64,000 nt of DNA from Dryococelus australis (taxonomy: Eukaryota > Arthropoda > Insecta > Phasmatodea > Phasmatidae), in assembly GCA_029891345.1 (NCBI GenBank), contig CM057000.1:126145338-126209337 (forward strand), written 5' to 3'. The translations under genes and the position numbers were made by a program. Shown here in pieces: positions 36,550 to 49,399 of this stretch. The notes beneath the pieces were generated by a model. It worked only from the letters and a program-made list of their open reading frames with translations. It was not told where the DNA came from and did not search any database. Numbering within the stretch: the first letter of the stretch is position 1; every line of letters starts with the position of its first letter.

Positions 36550-38038
36550 ACTTAACGATTCAATTTTCTGAGTTTTCATGCAGCTCTAATTTTTTCTCCG
36601 TGGATTCTCTTCCTTTCTTCAGTCCACTTCGTCCCTGGTCTCTTAGTGACTTCATTCTCAGGCAGTACTTTCCATTTGTTAATTTTTTTGTCTGTATGCG
36701 TTTTTGACCAAAAATTACTAGTGAATTTACGTTTGCTTTTTCTAGGGGGGGTTTTTTTTTTTACCTGCTGGACCCAAGGCATGGTTTTCAGTTTTTCTAT
36801 GTAGGTCATAATTTTGCGTGTGAGTCTTGTTGTTAGGAGCCTGTGGATATGTCCATATAAACTTAATCTTATATTTCTGATTTCTGCCGCGAGATTCGAC
36901 AGTGTTTCTGTTGTTTTTCGAAATTTCGGTCTGTATACGTCTTCTGTTTTTTTTTTTTTTTTGGGCCTAGATTTTTCTTATGGTTTTGCGTTCTACTTTC
37001 AGGATGTTTTCCAGGTCACCTTTTCTGTTAAGTGTAAGGGTTTCGTTGGCGTATAGGGCTTCAGGTTTGATAACTGTGTTGTAGTGCCTGACTTTTGTGT
37101 GTGTGGACAATCCTTTTTTTGTTGTAGATAATGTATGTTTTACCGTAGGCTCTCTAACTAAATTTTTGTATGCGAACTTTCCGTGCTATTTTCTTTCCTT
37201 CTGTGGGTTCGAGGATTTCGCCTAAGTATTTCATGTATGGAACACGTTTGATTTGTCCATATTTTGTGATCAATTTTTGACTGGGGAGTTTTGAGCAGAT
37301 GAACTGGTTTTTTTTTTTTTGGAGTGATATTTGCAGGCCAACTCTTTCAGCGCATTCTTTGACAGTTTCTATCTGTTTGATTGCTGTGGACTCGTCAGCT
37401 GCTAGTATAGCTAGGTCGTCTGCGAAGTATAGGCATTAAATTTTAATGTCAGTTTTAAGTCGTCCGAGTTGTATGGGCTTCCAGGAATTCTGGTTTTTAA
37501 GTTCTTTTTCCCATTCTCGGATGACTTTGTCCAGGACACCATTGAAGAGGATTGGAGAAAGACCGTATCCCTGTCGAACGCCAGTCTTGATTTGAATTGG
37601 TTCGGATATCTCGCCCATGAATTTCACTTTAGAGATTGTGTTGGCGAGTGTTGGTTTGATGAGGTTTAGGGTTTTCGGCTAGAGTCTTTGTTCTTCGCGG
37701 ATGATGAAGAGAGATTGTTGTTCGATTGAATCACATGCCTTTTTGAAGTCCACAAAGGAACAAATGATCGGGCTGTTCATGAGTGCTTTGTATTTTAGTG
37801 TGTTTTTAAACGGAATATTTGTTCTATGTAGTTCCGACCAGTGCGAAAGCCAGCCTGGTATTCGCCAATAATGAGGTTGCGTAGTTCCTGCACTCTTTGA
37901 AGGAGACAGGTTGAAAGAATTTTGTATGTAACTTGGAGAAGGAACTATTCCGCACAGGCATGAACCAAGGAATCGTACTTCTATGTTTCTCGTCGGACGA
38001 TTAGTACTCGGACACATGGATCTTATATGTTTAGACAT
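36550..38038 (-). pseudogene. second LINE reverse transcriptase, decayed, minus strand
   Basis: On the minus strand the hallmarks follow in order: a VDFKKACDS segment near 37750, IQIKTGVRQGYGLSPILFN near 37570, the catalytic FADD near 37425, and the post-polymerase region with LYGHIHRLL near 36850 and KWTEERKRIHGEK near 36600. Stops and frameshifts interrupt it (for example after 37436 and near 36960), and two or three homopolymer T runs in plus orientation may be frameshift sites. It has a different sequence from the LINE at 29860 and lies on the opposite strand. The 5' part is lost or unrecognisable beyond 38038, where a 94-bp array begins. Dead copy. Confidence 0.75.
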
Positions 38039-38380
38039 GTAAGTAATGAGTGTGGTGTATTCCTTATAACAAAGGTAAAGAGAAGAGCGGAAATTTTGTA
38101 CTCGGATACATGGATCTTATATGTTTAGACATGTAAGTAATGAGTGTGGTGTATTCCTTATAACAAAGGTAAAGAGAAGAGCGGAAATTTAGTACTCGGA
38201 CACATGGATCTTATATGTTTAGACATGTAAGTAATGAGTGTGGTGTATTCCTTATAACAAAGGTAAAGAGAAGAGCGGAAATTTAGTACTCGGACACATG
38301 GATCTTATATGTTTAGACATGTAAGTAATGAGTGTGGTGTATTCCTTATAACAAAGGTAAAGAGAGGAACGGAAATTTAG
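38003..38380. repeat. 94-bp tandem repeat, 4 copies
   Basis: Units begin agtactcggacacatggatc at 38003, 38097 (first bases tgtactcgg), 38191 and 38285, with very few differences. The array lies between the LINE remnant and the 5' LTR, ending about 25 bp before the LTR-shared sequence. Confidence 0.95.
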
Positions 38381-38404
38381 TTACCATTCAGTTAGGAAGG
38401 TCTA

Positions 38405-40232
38405 ACTATTTCTACATCTTGTCAACATAATTTATGTACTTTTCACACGTTTAAATTTGCTTATATTTAACACGTAATTTTCTGTATGTTGTGACATATA
38501 TTATTTAATTAATTTTTGTCTATTTTCACATGGTTAGGATTTTAAATAATTAGATGTGCGAATGGCAATATTCAGGTGTAAATGCATTTAGTTAGTTAGA
38601 TTTATTTATTTTGGTTGCATTTCAAAGTTAATATTTTATATTAATTACTTTTTCACGGTCTCAACTGATTGTAATGTTTCAGGGATATTTTTGTATGGAT
38701 TTATTACATTTCTACAAGATCTCAAATTCTTTGGATTAGGGATTTAGGCCGTTTTGGAATGAGTCAGTTTAGATTTACGTAGCGAGCCATTTGATTCGTC
38801 AGCAGGTTAAAACCCTGCACCCCTATTGGCGGGAGAGTCCAGCATAGGGTAGGCAGGTCCATTTCGGTTAGAATCTCGCCCTCTCTGCCGCCATCTTCCA
38901 AAGCCTCAAGACGCTAGAACAGGACGCCCGTCCAGAAGTTGGACGAGGCCTAGGATATATAAGTTAGATTTTAGGTTGTTCAATTTTAACAGCTCGCTTT
39001 AAGTTTTTATTCGTGTATTAAGGTCAAGTAGAGTGTGGAAGAGCTCCTCAGTTTTAGTATCAAGCAGCTGTTTAGTAAATAGTCAGGTAGTTAGACGTCG
39101 CTACGTTCGTGAGCTGTGAGCCACGTAAGACAGAACCCATACACTTCTCACTGTTGCATCCTGAGCTTACAAGATCTGATCCTGCCCTGTTCCTACAGAT
39201 TAAATGGTATTCTTCTTAGAGATCAACTCTGCAGTAACGAAAGAAATACGGTATTCAATTTTGCTACGTATCTAGTACAGTCAAGATGGTGCTTGTTCTA
39301 GACCTTAAAACCCGACACCATGTTGGCTAGGCGTCCGTAGCTCAATCCAGCTCATTTTATTAACCACAAGAAACCCTAGAGCGTGTTTTAGTGTTTTAAC
39401 GACAGAAGCTACGCCAGAGGCATAAGTTTAGTAGATTTTTTACGGAGGCATTTTTCATATAAGAGAAGATTTTTACAGTGTAAGCGTGTTACGTCAAACT
39501 TTCATATATGCTAACGACCGTTACGCCCGGCCACTCTCTAACGGTCGTGTAAGTTCTAAAAAACTTTTCTATAATTTTGTCGTTGCCGTTCAGGGTATTT
39601 TGATTGTTTCATTTTCCAGCAATGGTTTTTAAGTTTACACATATCTGAATATTTTTATTGAATAAAAGGATAATTGCTGGGAATTAGATTGTGTCTGACA
39701 TGTTGTCGTATTCTCATCTCTACATGATTTCTTGGTTTGGATCATCTCCTAATATATTTAAACTGAATATGGAAGAACGCAAAGTAAGTTTAAGAGTCTC
39801 TGCATGTCAGAATAGTTTTCAGCTGATAGGCAAACTGTTGTTTTTGTCGTGGTGTGTAACAAGTTGAGTTGGGTAAGAGAGAACGTTTGGAGTCGGAGTC
39901 CGCCTGGTTCCGGGACGACTTGTTACTGAGCGGTATGAACAGACTACTAATGTTCCATGCCAAATTAAAAATATACAGCCAACAAACTGATGAATGAATA
40001 CGATACGAGAGGGAGGTGTATGAGCTATGAAATTAACCACATATGTGCGGAGGTAGAAGCCCATACACACGTCACATGTTGGTCAATGAAATAAAGTCTT
40101 AAACATAATTTTAATTACTTGAACTTGCTTAATTTAATCTGGCGCCCTTTATCGAGTAATATCACGTGGCGGTACACCAGTTCATTTCCCCTCGACAGCA
40201 ATATTCAGAAATTCAGCCACTCTCCCCACATT

Positions 40233-40238
<6 letters not shown>
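38405..40238 (+). mobile_element. 5' long terminal repeat of LTR retrotransposon
   Basis: About 1.83 kb is shared with 43315-45150 at a visibly low level of difference (scattered single substitutions). A TATA-like box, atatataag, is at 38955-38963, and aataaa signals are near 39660 and 40090. The first about 20 bp of the 3' LTR (starting tgtaacgtcc) have no counterpart here, so the 5' end is slightly truncated or altered. The short frame at 39116-39301, repeated at 44028-44213, is an LTR by-product. Confidence 0.85.

Positions 40239-40265
<27 letters not shown>
40239..40265. repeat. (AT)n tract at the expected primer-binding position
   Basis: A TA repeat of about 26 bp lies directly after the 5' LTR, where a tRNA-primer-binding site would be. 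No primer-binding-like tgg motif was seen. Confidence 0.7.
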
Positions 40266-40268
<3 letters not shown>

Positions 40269-41230
40269 GAAGCCGCAGCGTTGAGGTGCATATCTTAGAT
40301 GTATACGAGAAATCATGCCATTTGAGTCATCCAATCAGTGACGAATAATTTATTGCAATGATTTTGTTACAGCTGCCACTTCGCTATCAGGCACAATGGA
40401 CAGTCAGACATGACGTTGATTTGGCTCCTTCCGCGAAGGACTGCTGGCCTTCGACCAGACCGATAAACAGCAGAGGACAATGACTAACCGAGAGAAAAAA
40501 TAACCTGTCCACACTGATCGCAAGCCGCGATTGTATACTGTCAATCAGAACAATGTAAACCGAGGAGGGTTCCGACGTCCGACATTTTACCATCTCAGAG
40601 TACAGTCGTTACAGGTAGACGCATACAAGCCTTACTCTGTGGGATAAGGAATGAACCAGCGAGACAATCAGCATACTTTCCGCGGAAGAAAGTGGCACTC
40701 TGCCAGGACGAGGCGTAGAATACTCGGAGGTCACAATTATTACTGTGAGAGGCAGGGACAAACTGGTGAAACAAGACCTGACGTGGACAGAGGCTCTAGA
40801 TCACCTGCGACCCAAGACGCACCACTCCACGGGAGAACTGGGTCGCCGACTTTTGAGCGAAATAACGTGCAAGGGTATTCAGTTTTCCTGACCGCCTGGA
40901 GTAAACGTGGAACTGAACCAGCCCGGCGGAGCAGCACAAGGAGACCAGACTCGGCAAACAGCTGGCACGAGTTACGTGCCTCGAACCAATGATTGTCCAA
41001 TACCACAGTCAGGGGGGGGGGGGGGGTATTTTGATAAACAAGCTCCCTTGGATCCGAGGATGCCACCCCTCGTTCCGGCGCAGCCCGCTACCAACTGGGC
41101 AGGGGCGAGTTCGCCAAACGCGAGCGCCGCAAATAATGTAAGGTTAAACTATATAGAGTCAGGGAAATAGGGTCCCGTATGCTGGCTCGCACTAATAATA
41201 TTCGTACCAAGGGGTCCGATTGTGTGGTAA
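40266..41230 (+). pseudogene. gag region of LTR element (weak)
   Basis: This is the position expected for gag. A 113-codon frame at 40651-40992 is Arg/Gln/Asn/Thr-rich with no stop. A 12-base poly-G run near 41010 breaks continuity with the next frame. No zinc knuckle or capsid motif was identified, so the gag assignment rests on position only. Confidence 0.35.
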
Positions 41231-41704
41231 ATGTTTGCGCATCAAGGAGAAATAGAAGCGAAAAGCGTAAATCAAATGTTCTCAACTGCAGTGTTGTTGG
41301 AAGAATCTGATAAAGAATTTTTACCGTATGATACTGCAGAAGCTGAATTTATTATGCAGGAAACTATGTGCCCCGAACTGAAGTTGACTGTTTGTGGTTT
41401 GGTTGTAGCCTGTTTATTAGACAGCGGGGTTGAAGTAAACTGTGTAGCAGAGAGTTTTGTCAGCAATGTTTATGATGCGGGATACAAGATACCCGCTGTA
41501 CCTGTTCCTAGGTTACGTGTAGTTGGAGCTACCTCTGAATCAAGCCCGATAATTAGCAGGCAGGCACTGTTAACAATCGAAGTCCTGGACAGCACAAAGA
41601 GAATTTCTGCGCTGGTAATTAAAGCCTCGACAAAAACAGTCATATTGGGAATTGATTTTTTAACTCGCTACCGCATCATATTAGACTTTGGGGGGGTTGG
41701 CTAG
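41231..41704 (+). pseudogene. retropepsin region of Ty3/gypsy-type pol
   Basis: The 157-codon frame holds an aspartic protease signature: an active-site LLDSG segment at about residues 62-66, preceded by a hydrophobic strand, and a downstream ILGIDFL segment at about residues 140-146 typical of the retropepsin flap end. The protease would be a dimer that cuts the element's polyprotein. The frame begins near a GTA/ATG mix without a clear start, as expected for a polyprotein piece, and ends in a stop that overlaps the next frame by 4 nt at 41704. Confidence 0.75.
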
Positions 41705-42125
41705 TGTGCGCCGCAGATAAGGTGACAAGCACAGTAACCACTCCAGATTGTTGGAGATGTTTGGATAATTTTGTTTGTCAGTTGCAAGTAGCGGAATGCC
41801 GGTTACAGAAAACTATGCCTATGAATGCTATTGCTTCGAAAGAAGAAATTCTCCAAGCAGTAAGTGGAATCGACGGGATAAACAGACATCAAAAATACGT
41901 GTTTGAACAGCTGTTGTTGGCTAACCAAGCAATTTTTCCCGAGCAGCCAGGCCGCAATAAATTGTATGAGGCCGAAGTTAAAGTTGAACCTGGACAGATT
42001 TTCCACTGTAAATCGCATCACATTCCAGCGAAGTATTCTAAGGAAGCAGAAGCTCATTTAAATTTGATGCTGTCGTGGAAAGTTATGAGGCCTGCGACAA
42101 GTCCGTATGTTGCGAATATTCTGTC
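41704..42125 (+). pseudogene. N-terminal stub of reverse transcriptase (pol)
   Basis: The frame, shifted relative to the protease, contains a linker and then the RT N-terminal pattern: an FHCKSHHIPAKYSKEAE segment at about residues 98-114, a hydrophobic helix, then MRPATSPYVANI. In intact elements this leads to the palm with a YxDD motif, but here the sequence jumps near 42120 directly into integrase-like sequence. The palm, RNase H and most of the integrase core are therefore absent. The element could move only with proteins from another copy. Confidence 0.75.
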
Positions 42126-42388
42126 ACACAGCGCAACAAAGCTGGAGGGATAAGCTCCCGCTTGTAGAATTATTGTTTAACCACACAATCCACGAAAGTA
42201 TGAAGTGTACCCTTTGGAAAACCCTGACAGGTCAGCGTTCGGTGATCTACGACCTTGTTGACTTATCACGACCTCCGAGAATATCAGAAGGCGATGAACA
42301 GCAAACGGAGAATTTAAGACAAGAAATTACGTCATTGGTAAGACAAAGACTGCCTTTAGCCGCAGAGAAAACGTGCCAGACATGCTAA
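42126..42388 (+). pseudogene. integrase post-core fragment
   Basis: In a third frame, a WRDKLPLVELLFNHTIHES segment followed by LWKTLTGQR matches the region after the DDE catalytic core of Ty3/gypsy integrases (conserved W, LP, N and H...S pattern). The catalytic Asp, Asp and Glu are not present. The frame stops at 42388. Confidence 0.7.
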
Positions 42389-42419
42389 GAATTCCCGAAT
42401 AAATACGCTGCAAGGACAG

Positions 42420-42629
42420 TTGGTTTTAACACGGGTAGTTGGGCTGAGTACACACTATGACCATTTAATGGGAAAGTTGTTGCCTTTGTATTCTGGGCCA
42501 TATGAAGTGAAACGCGAGGCACACCGCGATTGCTATGAGCTGGTACTCCCAGGAACGGATGAAGTCATACGCAGACATAACCTGAGAGTGTACTGCACAC
42601 GTGTGGTGGAGAGTACTGCACGCGCCTAG
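42420..42629 (+). pseudogene. integrase C-terminal domain fragment
   Basis: Another frame shift leads to a segment with KLLPLYSGPYEVKRE at about residues 20-34 and RRHNLRVY at about residues 52-59, typical of the C-terminal domain of retrotransposon integrases, which binds DNA non-specifically. It closes the coding part of the element. The remaining about 660 bp to the 3' LTR have no env-like frame, and a minus-strand frame of 181 codons (42465-43010) is judged incidental. Confidence 0.7.
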
Positions 42630-42639
42630 AATGGTTGAC

Positions 42640-43295
42640 AGCCAGAAGCGACGCAAAGTTACCGTAGTTGTACGTAAGCTAGCGAGATGTTGATAATTAC
42701 TGAATACTTGGTCTGAGAATGTTTTTCTACGCGAGCCACGAGTTTTGTGCACACCCGACTGAGTAGTTGCCCTCGTGTGAGCCACGTCTTTAATGTAATT
42801 AACCTCCCAAGATTTATATTTTGAAGCCCGCGCTGCGTATCGCTGAGGAAGACTGTGGGCCAGATAATGTAAACACTGAGCGCCACGCAAGTATTTCCAC
42901 CACGTCTGAAGCGAAGCAAACCACTTAACAGGCAAGTCGTCCAGTTTGCCTAGTACCAGGGGTACGTAACCAGGGAACGTTACGTGCTGACTGCCTAACA
43001 CACTTGTCAAAAGGCTATAAAGAAATCCTATGTTAACAATGTAATGTAAACATTGTTCCCTAGTACTGATTTTCTCAGAGTGTATTGTTTCTTTTATGTT
43101 TCTTAACGTGTAATAAGATATATTTGTGTATGTTTTTTGATTCTCACTGCTAAGACATTATCATATGAAAGTTTTACTGAATGACATCTTCAACAATGCA
43201 GAAATGTTCTAATATCTTAACTTTTCTTACATTTTATCGTTAACGTGTCTGTTTTGTCTCTTGTAGTAAAGATAAACAAGACAGGAAATGCGGTC
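42640..43295 (+). other. 3' untranslated internal region of LTR element
   Basis: No coding signature was seen. A purine-rich stretch (gataaacaagacaggaaatg, about 43271-43290) just before the 3' LTR may be the polypurine tract. Confidence 0.5.
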
Positions 43296-45150
43296 TGTAA
43301 CGTCCACATTTTTCACTATTTCTACATCTTGTCAACATAATTTGTGTACTTTTCAGATGTTGGAATTTGCTTATATTTAACACTTGTAATTTTATGTATG
43401 TTGTGACATATATTATTTAATTAATTTTTGTCTATTTTCACATGGTTAGGATTTTAAATAATTAGATGTGCGAATGGCAATATTCAGGTGTAAATGCATT
43501 TAGTTAGTTAGATTTATTTATTTTGGTTGCATTTCAAAGTTAATATTTTATATTAATTACTTTTTCACGGTCTCAACTGATTGTAATGTTTCAGGGATAT
43601 TTTTGTATGGATTTATTACATTTCTACAAGATCTCAAATTCTTTGGATTAGGGATTTAGGCCGTTTTGGAATGAGTCAGTTTAGATTTACGTAGCGAGCC
43701 ATTTGATTCGTCAGCAGGTTAAAACCCTGCACCCCTATTGGCGGGAGAGTCCAGCATAGGGTAGGCAGGTCCATTTCGGTTAGAATCTCGCCCTCTCTGC
43801 CGCCATCTTCCAAAGCCTCAAGACGCTAGAACAGGACGCCCGTCCAGAAGTTGGACGAGGCCTAGGATATATAAGTTAGATTTTAGGTTGTTCAATTTTA
43901 ACAGCTCGCTTTAAGTTTTTATTCGTGTATTAAGGTCAAGTAGAGTGTGGAAGAGCTCCTCAGTTTTAGTATCAAGCAGCTGTTTAGTAAATAGTCAGGT
44001 AGTTAGACGTCGCTACGTTCGTGAGCTGTGAGCCACGTAAGACAGAACCCATACACTTCTCACTGTTGCATCCTGAGCTTACAAGATCTGATCCTGCCCT
44101 GTTCCTACAGATTAAATGGTATTCTTCTTAGAGATCAACTCTGCAGTAACGTAAGAAATACGGTATTCAATTTTGCTACGTATCTAGTACAGACAAGATG
44201 GCGCTTGTTCTAGACGTTAAAACCCGACGCCATGTTGGCCAGGCGTCCGTAGCTCAATCCAGCTCATTTTATTAACCACAAGTAACCCTAGAGCGTGTTT
44301 TAGTGTTTTAACGACAGAAGCTACGCCAGAGGCATAAGTTTAGTAGATTTTTTACGGAGGCATTTTTCATATAAGAGAAGATTTTTACAGTGTAAGCGTG
44401 TTACGTCAAACTTTCATATATGCTGACGACCGTTACGCCCGGCCACTCTCTAACGGTCGTGTAAGTTCTAAAAAACTTTTCTATAATTTTGTCGTTGCCG
44501 TTCAGGGTTGTTTGATTGTTTCATTTTCCAGCATTGGTTTTTAAGTTTACACATATCTGAATATTTTTATTGAATAAAAGGATGATTGCTGGAAATGAGA
44601 TTGTGTCTGACATGTTTTCGCATTCTCATCTCTATATGATTTCTTGGTTTGGATCATCTCCTAATATATTTAAACTGAATATGGAAGAACGCAAAGTAAG
44701 TTTAAGAGTCTCTGCATGTCAGAATAGTTATCAGCTGATTGGCAAACTGTTGTTTTTGTCGTGGTGTGTAACAAGTTGAGTTGGGTAAGAGAGAACGTCT
44801 GGAGTCGGAGTCCGCCTGGCTTCGAGACGACTTGTTACTGAGCGGTATGAACAGACTACTAATGTTCCATGCCAAATTTAAAATATACAGCCAACAAACT
44901 GATGAATGAATACGATACGAGAGGGTGGTGTATGAGTTATGAAATTAACCACATATGTGCGTAGGTAGAAGCTCATAAACACGTCACACGTTGGTCAATG
45001 AAATAAAGTTTTAAACATAATTTTAGTTATTTAAACTTGCTTAATTTAATCTGGCGCCCTTTATCGAGTAATATCACGTGGCGGTACACCAGTTCATTTC
45101 CCCTCGACGGCAATATACAGAAATGCAACCACTCGCCCCACATTAAATTA
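43296..45150 (+). mobile_element. 3' long terminal repeat of LTR retrotransposon
   Basis: It begins tgtaacgtccacatttttca, a common LTR start, and ends by the shared border near cattaaatta. The TATA-like box is at 43867-43875 and aataaa near 45001. Nearly all of it matches the 5' LTR, with occasional substitutions (for example aacgtaag for aacgaaag). At about 1.85 kb it is unusually long. Confidence 0.85.
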
Positions 45151-45392
45151 AATGCACACATGAAGTACAGCATTACACGCGCTGGATGTGACATCATATA
45201 TTAATACTGTGTTTACTCCAGACGTAAGGAGTTGTTTGATATTTATTTAGCGCCAACGTGGCAGCCTAGGGTTTGTGTTACATTGTATGTTTCTTTACAA
45301 AGGTCAGTAAAATTGCCTAAGAAATGTGACCTATCATGGAAGAGAATTTCTGAAATCGGACTTTAGTAGATTATAGATTATCACATGGCGAG

Positions 45393-45399
<7 letters not shown>

Positions 45400-45446
<47 letters not shown>

Positions 45447-45512
45447 ACACACACACACAGATATATATATATATATAGACACACGCGCGCGCGCGCGCAC
45501 ACACACACACTT
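45400..45512. repeat. compound microsatellite (TC)n(AC)n(AT)n(GC)n(AC)n
   Basis: Five successive dinucleotide tracts run without unique sequence between them, except a short gac. The GC tract is unusual in this AT-rich setting. Confidence 0.95.
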
Positions 45513-45877
45513 ATTCACTATAAACCACACATTCTGTAAACGTTATATGCAAATGTCTCTTATGTACCTGAATTTTATCGTGAACCAACCTTACTACTTA
45601 ACATAAATTCTGAAATTTTGTCATGTAATTATGAGGTATTTAGTTCGGTGCCGGTATTAAAATTATTCATAGAATCTTGCCATTTCACAAGTATTCTCTA
45701 TTTACAATTTATTCATACTTTTAAAAACAAAGCTTTGAAATATGAAATATAGCTCTAAGAGTAGCATGTTCACTTGTTTTGTAAATATTTTGTATACCAC
45801 AAATATTTAACACTATGAATAACTTTAAAGTGTTATATTTTTGATTAAATTTAACTTAGGCTTAGTATCTTCTATAT

Positions 45878-46110
45878 ATGATATTCACAGTAAAGTGAGC
45901 ATCTTGAAAACTCTGTTGTTTGGAATAGTCAATAAATATATTTAATTGTATGATTTAGACATTAACTTCAGAGTGCAGTGGTATATGCACACTATGTTTA
46001 TTACTTACATGACAGTGTTTATTTTAAAAAGGTGGTTAGAGGTTAAAATATGGCCGAGAAAAAAAAGTAACTAGGGCATTAAAAGTGCTCACTTTGCCGT
46101 GAAAAGCTTA
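45878..46110. mobile_element. MITE family A, short form (copy 4)
   Basis: Ends gatattcacagtaaagtgag and, inverted, cactttgccgtgaaaagctta. Interior aatagtcaataaatatattt and aactagggcattaaaagtgc match the short copies. Confidence 0.75.
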
Positions 46111-46589
46111 TAACTTATAATCTTTCGTGTTCGAAATGAATTTAAACAGCGAAAAAGCTATGTGTTGGCAATAAATAGTTCATAGATAAAATTGTCATAT
46201 AACGTACTTTTTGGTATGTTATTTGTAAATTATAATTTTCCTATTCAAATATATACATTTTTATATATCACTGACGTAAATATATATAATTTTTACTGTC
46301 GAAAATGTCAGCGCAAAATACGGTGAGTAGTTCCTAGACACATGGTGTTTTTTGTTTCGTCCTAGGGAAAAATGAATAGGCGTAGCAGAGCTTGACACTC
46401 GGTCTCTCTCTCTTTCTATTTCTCTAAAAGTTTCTCAGCGCTAGAAAATGCAGAAAAATGAAACTCGTTACCAATTTTAGAATTTTTCATACTTATTAAA
46501 GAAAAAATGATGATGTTTGAATTTGTGATTTAGAACTGAAATGAGATTTTCATGTTCGAATAGGTACTTACGCAAGACAATAAGGAGAC

Positions 46590-47777
<1,188 letters not shown>

Positions 47778-47779
47778 TT

Positions 47780-48500
47780 ATACTATACAGATTTTAGGGC
47801 GGGACGGTTACATATCGGAAGGTGGCAAAAGCGGCAACATGATATGGCGTGTTGCTTTTTGCTGAAGGAAGTGTTAATTTTTGTTTCTGCAAAAAAACAC
47901 ATAGAATTTCTACATTATATTTGTACACGTTGTGACTTTTAAACCTGCCTAGGCAAGTTACGATGTTGTAAAAAAAAAATATGTTTTTCCACGGCGGGAA
48001 TAAATATACTATAACCTGCGTGTGAAAGGGCGTTGTTGGCGCGACTCAGTTACGCTGTAACTTTCAATATTGGACGTGCGAAATTTGTACGACTTAAACC
48101 TAAACTGTTTTATGGCTGAATTAAATATTTCCCAGTCACGTCTGTTTATTTATAACAACATTGTAACTTTGCCCTAGGTGTTTGAAGCACAGTTTTGTTA
48201 CTTGCTTACGTTTCTGTAATTTTAATGCTTGCCACAAACCCAACGAATTACTAATGCCCAGCCAGAAAAAATAATAAAATGAACGTATTAAAAACAAAGC
48301 ATGCAAAGAAATATGAGAGAAATAAATTTTATGGTAGGCCAATTTGTGTGCATGTTCACCGCCATCTTTTAAGTTTGTCGCTGCTACGTACAAAATAGTG
48401 TCAAGTGTTGCGTGCTTGAATTAACTATCTTTTCATTTAACTCGTTGATCCACTGTTTTAATATTTATTCAAACAGAGGCAGTCCTTTTAATGAAATAAC
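47780..48500. other. unannotated stretch
   Basis: No gene or repeat was supported. Confidence 0.45.
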
Positions 48501-48510
48501 ACGAAACACA

Positions 48511-48843
48511 TAAGTAACTATAGTTTAATAATACAGTTCTTTTCCCCACAGTTGTAACAGTCCCGGATAATACTAACTTGCATCATGTGTAATGTGCTAT
48601 ATCGTTAATAACACAAATATATAAGTAACTATAGTTTAATAATACAGTTCTTTTCCCCACAGTTGTAACAGTCCCGGATAATACTAACTTGCATCATGTG
48701 TAATGTGCTATATCGTTAATAACACAAATATATAAGTAACTATAGTTTAATAATACAGTTCTTTTCCCCACAGTTGTAACAGTCCCGGATAATACTAACT
48801 TGCATCATGTGTAATGTGCTATATCGTTAATAACACAAATATG
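48511..48843. repeat. 111-bp tandem repeat, 3 copies
   Basis: Units beginning taagtaactatagtttaata start at 48511, 48622 and 48733 and are practically identical. Confidence 0.95.
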
Positions 48844-49247
48844 TTAATAATATGTAAAATGATAACCATGAAACTATCATCAGTACGTTGTTAAGATGTC
48901 TTAAAGCTGGCCTAAGCGCGACTACAGGCTTAAGTTCTGAACGTTATTTAATATGTAATGCTTTTCGAAATATACCAAGATTCTTTGAATAGCCGAAAAA
49001 AGTAAACAAAGCATTTGACGGTTGGAACGTAAATATCACGTGGCAGTGTCTATGTTTACAAGTAACGGAAGGATACTTAATCAGCACCGTAAAGTAGAAC
49101 TTGAGCAGAGCTGGCGGCCAACGACTCGACGGCGCCCGCCAGAACAGCCCTTCGCATCTACGGCACACTCACAGGGTGGAAACGGAGGGAGGAAATGCAA
49201 CTGCAATTAAAATTTCACATGTAATTACAATTACACATGCACGTGTA

Positions 49248-49355
49248 GTGCAATTGCAGCGGAAGTGCACTTACCCCGGAAGTGCAATTGCTCCGGGAGA
49301 GCACTTGCTCCGGAAGTGTAACTGTTCTGGAAGTGCAACTGCACCGGAAGTGCAT
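49248..49355 (+). repeat. 17-18-bp minisatellite of ggaagtgca units
   Basis: The motif ggaagtg occurs at about 49261, 49278, 49312, 49329 and 49347, with a gggagag variant at 49297, at 15-19-bp spacing. The sequence around it is cc/ct-ggaagtgcaattgctc-like. The motif ccggaagtg is the ETS-family core, and gccatcttgg follows at 49369. Confidence 0.85.
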
Positions 49356-49364
49356 TGTCGCCAT

Positions 49365-49390
49365 CTTGGATTTCATACCATCTTGGATAC
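49365..49390 (+). promoter_or_regulatory. YY1/Pho-like motif after ETS-like cluster
   Basis: The sequence cgccatcttggat contains gccatcttg, the inverse of the YY1 core aagatggc. Together with the upstream ETS-like motifs it resembles a TATA-less promoter layout, but no transcription start is visible and the motifs may be part of the minisatellite. catcttggatac recurs at 49378. Confidence 0.3.
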
Positions 49391-49399
49391 CAACCACCT

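Noticed and set aside
42465-43010. 181-codon minus frame as a gene
   Set aside because: Antisense to the 3' internal part and integrase end of the LTR element; no domain.
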